64,000 nt of DNA, taken from Scleromatobacter humisilvae. GTDB taxonomy: Bacteria > Pseudomonadota > Gammaproteobacteria > Burkholderiales > Burkholderiaceae_C. The stretch spans positions 16,071 to 80,070 of the forward strand of contig NZ_JAJLJH010000016.1 in the NCBI RefSeq assembly GCF_023231945.1, given 5' to 3'. Below the pieces are notes generated by a model. That model ran no database searches, was not told the DNA's origin, and was given only the letters and a program-made list of their open reading frames with translations. Shown here piece by piece: positions 59,633 to 64,000 of this stretch (position 1 is the first letter of the stretch; the number at the start of each line of letters is the position of its first letter). The position numbers were made by a program, and so were the translations under genes.

Positions 59633-60052
59633 ATGAATGCCGAAGCCTGGAACCATCTTGCCGACAGCGCCCGGGTGCTCGTGCACCACGCGTCGCGGCT
59701 GATGGGCGTGCTGACGCATCCCACCCAGTCGCACGACGAGCGCACGCTGGGCCCGATCGCCGCCGAGTCCGCCTTCGCGCTGCGGCACTTGCTCGAGGCC
59801 ATGGCCGCGGCGCCGGAACTGGCGGCCCACGTGCGCACGCTGCAGCGCTTCGACATCGCGCTGGCGGCCTGGCGCCGCAGCGTGGCCGAGGCCAGCCCGC
59901 TCGCGCCGCGCTACCAGACCGCGCTGCTGCAGCAGGCCGCGCAGGTCGTGACGTCGTGCCTGCACGTGGGCGCGCTGTCCGACAGCGAGTCGGCGCGCAC
60001 GCTGGTCGCGCGGCGCGATGGCGGCGGACACGCAAGCCCGCCGCCACCGTAG
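59633..60052 (+). CDS. Hypothetical small helical protein between regulator and sensor genes
   Basis: 139 aa from ATG 59633 (an in-frame ATG at 59585 would add 16 residues). Mostly predicted helices: AWNHLADSARVLVHHASRLM, LRHLLEAMAAAPELAAHVRTL, RYQTALLQQAAQVVTSCL. Codon use is like real genes here (third-position G/C), but no domain is recognised. Its place inside the two-component locus suggests an accessory role or an independent gene; function unknown. Confidence 0.5.
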   Translation: MNAEAWNHLADSARVLVHHASRLMGVLTHPTQSHDERTLGPIAAESAFALRHLLEAMAAAPELAAHVRTLQRFDIALAAWRRSVAEASPLAPRYQTALLQQAAQVVTSCLHVGALSDSESARTLVARRDGGGHASPPPP

Positions 60053-60147
60053 ACTCTGCGTCCACGAAAGGCTCACGCGCGGAACGGCTCGCCGGCCGCA
60101 GGCCCACCCAAGCAACCGGGAAGCGAGGATCACATCCGAGCCGAACC

Positions 60148-60192
60148 GGGCTCCCCCTCGGGGGGGCAGCGACCGGAGGGAGCGTGGGGGCT
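60148..60192 (+). repeat. Burkholderiales-type extragenic GC-rich repeat at the sensor kinase start
   Basis: The stretch beginning CTCCCCCTCGGGGGGG and running through GACCGGAGGGAGCGTGGGGG resembles, from memory, a short dispersed repeat found before genes in Comamonadaceae and relatives. It contains the ribosome site and the GTG start of the kinase gene. Only this copy is present in the window, so its repetitive nature is inferred. Confidence 0.4.
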
Positions 60193-61677
60193 CACAATTT
60201 GTCCGATAGGCACGAGCAGCGGTCCCTGTTTGGCGAGATCCTCGACTGGATGCTCGCGCCGCTGCTTTTGCTGTGGCCGATGAGCGTCGCGCTGACCTGG
60301 CTGGTCGCCCAGGGCATCGCCAACCGGCCCTACGACCGCGAGCTGGGGCAACTGGCGTTCAGCGTCGCGCGCGAGATGCGCGCCGACCCCGCGTTCGACC
60401 GCGGCCTCGCCGGGCGCCACGACCTGCGCCTGGCCGAGCCCACCGCGGCACTGCTGCGCAGCGACGACGTCGACCGCGTCTGGTACCAGGTGCGCAGCGC
60501 CCAGGGCGAGCTGGTGGGCGGCGACGCCGAGCTCGCGCCGCCGCCGGACGAGCGTGGGCAAGCCGACGAGGTGCAGTTCCGCGATGACACCGTCCACAAC
60601 GACGCCGTGCGCGTCGCCTACCTGTGGGTGGGCACGCCGGCGGGCGCGAACTCGGGCGTCGTCGTGCAGGTGGCCGAGACCTTCGACAAGCGCTCGCGCC
60701 TGGCCACCGAGATCATCAAGGGCGTGATCCTGCCGCAGTTCGTGATCCTGCCGGTGGCGGTGATGCTGGTGTGGTTCGCGCTGGCGCGCGGCATCGCGCC
60801 GCTCAACACGCTGCAGCAGCGCATCCGCCGCCGCCAGAGCCAGGACCTGAGCCCGATCGACGAGCACGACGTGCCCGAGGAAGTGGCGCCGCTGGTGCGC
60901 TCGATCAACGACCTGCTGGCGCGCCTCGATCAGACGATGGGCTCGCAGAAGCACTTCCTGGCCGACGCCGCGCACCAGATGAAGACGCCGCTGGCAGGAC
61001 TGCGCATGCAAGCCGAGCTCGCGCAGCGCGAGATCGACGCCGGCGGCGATCCCCAGTCGATCAAGCGCTCGCTCAGGCAGATCGCGCGCTCGAGCCAGAG
61101 CGCGGCGCACATGGTCAACCAGCTGCTCGCGATGGCGCGCGCCGAGGACGCCGAACAGGCTCGGCGCCTGCAGGACGTGCCCATCGTCCGGCTCGCGCGC
61201 GAGGTGGTGCGCGACTTCGTCCCGCGCGCGATGGACAAGCGCATCGACCTCGGCTACGAGGGCCCCGATGCCGACGCCGCCGATCCCGCCACGCCGCGCC
61301 TCGTCGGCCAGCCGATGCTCGTGCGCGAACTCATTCGCAACCTCGTCGACAACGCGCTGCAGTACACGCCCGCGGGCGGCACCGTCACCGTGCGGCTGCT
61401 GCCCGATCCCGACGGCCAGGCGATCGCGCTGCAGGTGGAGGACACCGGCCCGGGCATTCCGGAAGGCGAGCGCGAGCAGGTGTTCCAGCCCTTCTACCGC
61501 GCGCTCGGCACCGATGTGGACGGTAGCGGCCTGGGCCTGGCGATCGTCAAGGAGATCGCCGACAAGCACGCGGCGACGGTGACGATCGGCGCGGCGCACG
61601 CAGTGGCGGCTGGCGGCGACGAATCGCCGGGAGCGTTGTTCGTCGTGCGCTTTCCCTGCAAGCCGGCGCCGGGTTGA
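60184..61677 (+). CDS. Two-component sensor histidine kinase (TctE-like, 2CSK_N sensor)
   Basis: 497 aa. Helix 1 (about 22-44), a periplasmic 2CSK_N-type domain (about 45-175, DRVWYQVRSAQGELVGGD), helix 2 (about 182-202), HAMP-like linker, then the kinase core: phospho-acceptor His264 in FLADAAHQMKTPL, N-box IRNLVDNALQYTP, and DTGPGIP with GSGLGLAIVKEI. GTG 60184 is chosen with GGAGG 5 bp upstream; a TTG at 60199 is an alternative and no ATG is nearby. Ligand unknown; relatives sense tricarboxylates. Partner regulator at 58770. Confidence 0.92.
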   Translation: MGAHNLSDRHEQRSLFGEILDWMLAPLLLLWPMSVALTWLVAQGIANRPYDRELGQLAFSVAREMRADPAFDRGLAGRHDLRLAEPTAALLRSDDVDRVWYQVRSAQGELVGGDAELAPPPDERGQADEVQFRDDTVHNDAVRVAYLWVGTPAGANSGVVVQVAETFDKRSRLATEIIKGVILPQFVILPVAVMLVWFALARGIAPLNTLQQRIRRRQSQDLSPIDEHDVPEEVAPLVRSINDLLARLDQTMGSQKHFLADAAHQMKTPLAGLRMQAELAQREIDAGGDPQSIKRSLRQIARSSQSAAHMVNQLLAMARAEDAEQARRLQDVPIVRLAREVVRDFVPRAMDKRIDLGYEGPDADAADPATPRLVGQPMLVRELIRNLVDNALQYTPAGGTVTVRLLPDPDGQAIALQVEDTGPGIPEGEREQVFQPFYRALGTDVDGSGLGLAIVKEIADKHAATVTIGAAHAVAAGGDESPGALFVVRFPCKPAPG

Positions 61678-61692
61678 GCACCCGGCACCGCG

Positions 61693-62712
61693 TCACGCGT
61701 CGAGCAGCGGCCGCCAGCGGCCGTCCTGGCGGCGGTAGAGCCGGTCCGTGATCAACATCGACGGCTGCGTCCCGCGGGCCCGCAACCGTGCGCCGAGCGT
61801 GCGCAATTCGGCCAGCGCCCGCGCGTCTTCGGCGTCGCAGAAGGCGCAGATGTCGCGCGCCGCGATCGAGACGATGGCGCCGGCCGGCGTCAGCGGCCGC
61901 AGGTTCAGATCCCAGAGTTCGTCGAGCAGGATCATGCTGGATTCGTAGCGGCCACCCAGGAACAGGCCGCTGTAGCTGTCGGGCTCGGTGGCACAGCGCA
62001 GCTCGGTGGCCAGCCGGCTCAGGTTGGACATCGCGACGCGATGCGCCTCCTCGTCGGTGCGGCCCCAGGCCGCGAGCTCGCCCATCGTCAGCCAGGTGTA
62101 GCGGTCGCCGCGGTCCACCATGTAGACGACGAGGAAGCCGTCGCGGGTCGTGCGAATCAGCGGCGCGCTCGGATCGTCGGCGCCGATGCGGGCGCCGCCG
62201 CGAACGGTGAGTTCCGCGCTGACGCGCTCCTCGCGCCCGGCGTGCCCGTCGCCCTTGATCGCCGGCAGGATGGTCTCGAAGGCGGCCAGATCGACCTGGT
62301 TCCGCGCGCCCTGCAGCGCCGATGGCGGCGGCGCCGCCGGCGGCTTCGCGGCCGCCCGCGCGCGGGCACGTTCGCGCGCGGCGGCGGCAGCCTGCAGCGC
62401 GGCGAGCTCGGCCTCGGCGGCGTCGCGATCGCGCTGCCAGCCGAGTGCGGCCCAGTACAGGCCGACGTTGACGAACGGCAGCGCGGCCAGGCACGGCAGC
62501 ATCGCGGATCCGGGCCGCGTCCGCTGCATCACCAGCGCCGCATCCACCGCCACGCTGGCGCCTGCCGCCCAGGCGAAGCCGGTCAAGGCGGATGCCAGGA
62601 CCAGCAGATCCGGATGCCTGGCCGCCACGAGAAACGTCAGGCCGCTCGCCAGCGCCAGCGCGATCGCGAGCTTCAGGCGCAAGGCGGGAATGGGCGACGG
62701 GGCCGCGGCCAT
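61693..62712 (-). CDS. DUF1444-like protein with N-terminal membrane helices
   Basis: 339 aa. Two or three N-terminal membrane segments (about 12-30, 37-60, 70-88) are followed by a charged Ala-rich coiled coil (about 92-125) and a soluble C-terminal domain (about 140-335) with DGFLVVYMVDRGDRYTWLT, LAAWGRTDEEAHRVAMSNL and GGRYESSMILLDELWD. That last part resembles DUF1444, a family of unknown function. Convergent with the sensor kinase gene (15 bp) and 4 bp downstream of rodA, so it may ride on the rod-shape operon. Confidence 0.75.
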   Translation of the reverse strand: MAAAPSPIPALRLKLAIALALASGLTFLVAARHPDLLVLASALTGFAWAAGASVAVDAALVMQRTRPGSAMLPCLAALPFVNVGLYWAALGWQRDRDAAEAELAALQAAAAARERARARAAAKPPAAPPPSALQGARNQVDLAAFETILPAIKGDGHAGREERVSAELTVRGGARIGADDPSAPLIRTTRDGFLVVYMVDRGDRYTWLTMGELAAWGRTDEEAHRVAMSNLSRLATELRCATEPDSYSGLFLGGRYESSMILLDELWDLNLRPLTPAGAIVSIAARDICAFCDAEDARALAELRTLGARLRARGTQPSMLITDRLYRRQDGRWRPLLDA

Positions 62713-62716
62713 GGCC

Positions 62717-63871
62717 TCAGGTCTGCACGCTGCGCCGGTTGCGCGCGATCGACGTCAGGAACCCGAGCCCCAGCCCCAGCGTCACCATCGCCGTCCCGCC
62801 GTAGCTGACGAAGGGCAGCGGCACGCCCACCACCGGCAGGATGCCGCTGACCATGCCCATGTTGACGAACGCGTACGTGAAGAAGCTGAGCGTGATCGAG
62901 CCGGCGAGCAGGCGCGTGAAGACGGACGGCGCATCGGCCGCGATGGCCAGCCCGCGGAAGATCAGCAGCGTGAAGCCGAACAGCAGCAGCAGCGCGCCCA
63001 GCATCCCGAACTCCTCGGAGAACGCGGCGAAGATGAAGTCGGTGGTGCGCTCGGGGATGAACTCGAGGTGCGTCTGCGTGCCGCTCATGAAACCCTTGCC
63101 GGTGACGCCGCCCGAGCCGATCGCGATCATGCCCTGGATGATGTGGAAGCCCTTGCCCAGCGGGTCGGTGGTGGGGTCGAGCAGCGTGCAGATGCGGTGC
63201 TTCTGGTAGTCGCGCAGCAGGGGCCAGACGACCTCGTCCTGGCAGATGCGGTCTTCGCTCCACACCACCGCGACGATGCCCACTGCGGCCAGCACGAGCA
63301 CCGGCAGGATCAGCTTCCACGACAGTCCGGCGAAGAAGATCACGTAGATGCCGGCCGACAGGATCAGGATGGCGGTGCCGAGGTCGGGCTGCTTGGCGAC
63401 GAGCGCCACCGGCACCAGCAGGATCAGGCCGGCGATGGCGAAGTCGAGCGCGCGCAGCTGGCCCTCGCGCTTCTGGAACCACCAGGCCAGCATCAGCGGC
63501 ATCGCCAGCTTCATGATCTCGCTGGGCTGGATCTGCACGCCGACGTTGAGCCAGCGCTGCGCGCCCTTCTTCGTGATGCCGAACAGCGCGGTGGCGATCA
63601 GCAGCGCCAGGCCCACGCTGTACAGCGGCACCGCGATGCGCATCAGGTTCTGCGGCGAGATCTGCGCCGCGACGAACAGCACGAGGAACGCCAGGGCCAT
63701 GTTGCGCGCGTGCTCCGTGAAGCGCGTGCCGTAGTCGTAGCCGGCCGAGTACATCGTCACCAGGCCGATCGCGCAGATCAGCAGCACGGCGATCATCAGC
63801 GTGAGGTCGAAGCCGAGCAGCACCGGACGCAGGCGCTGCCACAGCGTGGGACGTTCGACGACGGCGATCAT
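62717..63871 (-). CDS. rodA: Rod shape-determining protein RodA (SEDS peptidoglycan glycosyltransferase)
   Basis: 384 aa, about ten membrane helices. SEDS polymerase of the elongasome, acting with PBP2. Family motifs: NVGVQIQPSEIMKLAMPL (with WL before it), GIYVIFFAGLSWK, PLGKGFHIIQGMIAIGSGG with GKGFMSGTQTHLEFIPE, and SYGGTAMV at the C-terminus. The start ATG 63871 overlaps the stop of the upstream gene (ATGA), the usual mrdA-rodA coupling. Confidence 0.96.
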   Translation of the reverse strand: MIAVVERPTLWQRLRPVLLGFDLTLMIAVLLICAIGLVTMYSAGYDYGTRFTEHARNMALAFLVLFVAAQISPQNLMRIAVPLYSVGLALLIATALFGITKKGAQRWLNVGVQIQPSEIMKLAMPLMLAWWFQKREGQLRALDFAIAGLILLVPVALVAKQPDLGTAILILSAGIYVIFFAGLSWKLILPVLVLAAVGIVAVVWSEDRICQDEVVWPLLRDYQKHRICTLLDPTTDPLGKGFHIIQGMIAIGSGGVTGKGFMSGTQTHLEFIPERTTDFIFAAFSEEFGMLGALLLLFGFTLLIFRGLAIAADAPSVFTRLLAGSITLSFFTYAFVNMGMVSGILPVVGVPLPFVSYGGTAMVTLGLGLGFLTSIARNRRSVQT

Positions 63872-64000
63872 GGCTTGCGCCTCCCTGCACTCGAGGACGG
63901 GGTCCAGGCCACGGACGCCCGATGCGCCGGCGCCGACGCCCCCGCGACCGGCAACGCGACGGCGCCGCTGCCCGCGTTGGCCAGCGCCGCCGCGGCGGCG
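63868..64000 (-). CDS. mrdA: C-terminal end of penicillin-binding protein 2 gene (truncated by window edge)
   Basis: An open frame without stop runs from the window edge to a TGA at 63870-63868 overlapping the rodA start. The 43 visible residues (Ala-rich, then SAPAHRASVAWTPSSSAGRRKP) have no domain of their own. The call rests on position: mrdA immediately precedes rodA in nearly all relatives, and long Ala/Pro-rich C-terminal tails are frequent in betaproteobacterial PBP2. Confidence 0.6.
   Translation of the reverse strand, partial: AAAAALANAGSGAVALPVAGASAPAHRASVAWTPSSSAGRRKP

Overview
The window is a high-GC (about 68-70%), densely coded chromosomal segment of a betaproteobacterium. Gene content and order point to the order Burkholderiales, probably the Rubrivivax/Roseateles/Leptothrix side of it: recA-recX, sucCD, moaC next to a BepA-like M48 protease, glnE divergent from a YhdP/AsmA-like giant with a nitrilase downstream, rodA after a PBP2 gene, a PEP-CTERM protein, a rhombosortase and RpoN-type pilin promoters. 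Codon use is uniform (G/C in third position) apart from a small islet at about 28.2-30.8 kb. No tRNA, rRNA, CRISPR array, prophage or complete insertion sequence was seen.

Layout. 0-5.1 kb: end of a SET-domain gene, birA, a SPOR protein, a PEP-CTERM protein and a secreted subtilisin-like protease with a GlyGly-CTERM-type tail. 5.4-12.7 kb: central metabolism (gap, tkt), a sugar nucleotidyltransferase, an aldo/keto reductase, a UbiH-like monooxygenase, a PfkB kinase. 12.7-18.4 kb: a coiled-coil membrane protein, an AraC regulator divergent from a degenerate SDR protein, an S51 peptidase, a membrane Ser/Thr kinase and a small exported protein. 18.5-28.2 kb: nitrilase and yhdP on one strand, glnE, rhombosortase and a GST on the other. 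28.2-30.8 kb: an accessory islet with a 159-bp inverted-repeat element, an exported ankyrin protein, a lipase-like protein with a GxSxG nucleophile elbow and a small companion, read here as a candidate toxin-immunity module. 31-39 kb: uvrA, a GGDEF protein, an AK-tail SWIB protein, a holin-like membrane protein, M48 protease and moaC. 39-47 kb: a pilin and pilin-glycosylation locus with two PglL-like O-oligosaccharyltransferase paralogues, a membrane glycosyltransferase-like protein, a GT2-GtrA fusion and two almost identical tandem pilA genes, each with its own terminator and RpoN-like promoter. 47-53 kb: a five-gene co-directional signalling cluster (Ser/Thr kinase, PP2C phosphatase, FHA protein, CHASE2 adenylate cyclase, class II cyclic-nucleotide phosphodiesterase). 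53-64 kb: TerC, sucCD, recX/recA with a LexA box, a TctD/TctE-like two-component pair, a DUF1444-like protein, rodA and the end of the PBP2 gene.

Three assemblies stand out. A rhombosortase and a protease with the matching C-terminal sorting tail lie in the same window. The pilin locus carries a recombination-like mosaic in which differences concentrate in the C-terminal disulfide loop. The phospho-signalling cluster holds both a maker and a breaker of cyclic nucleotide and runs directly towards the RpoN-driven pilins. All functional statements are from sequence reading; no database search was run.
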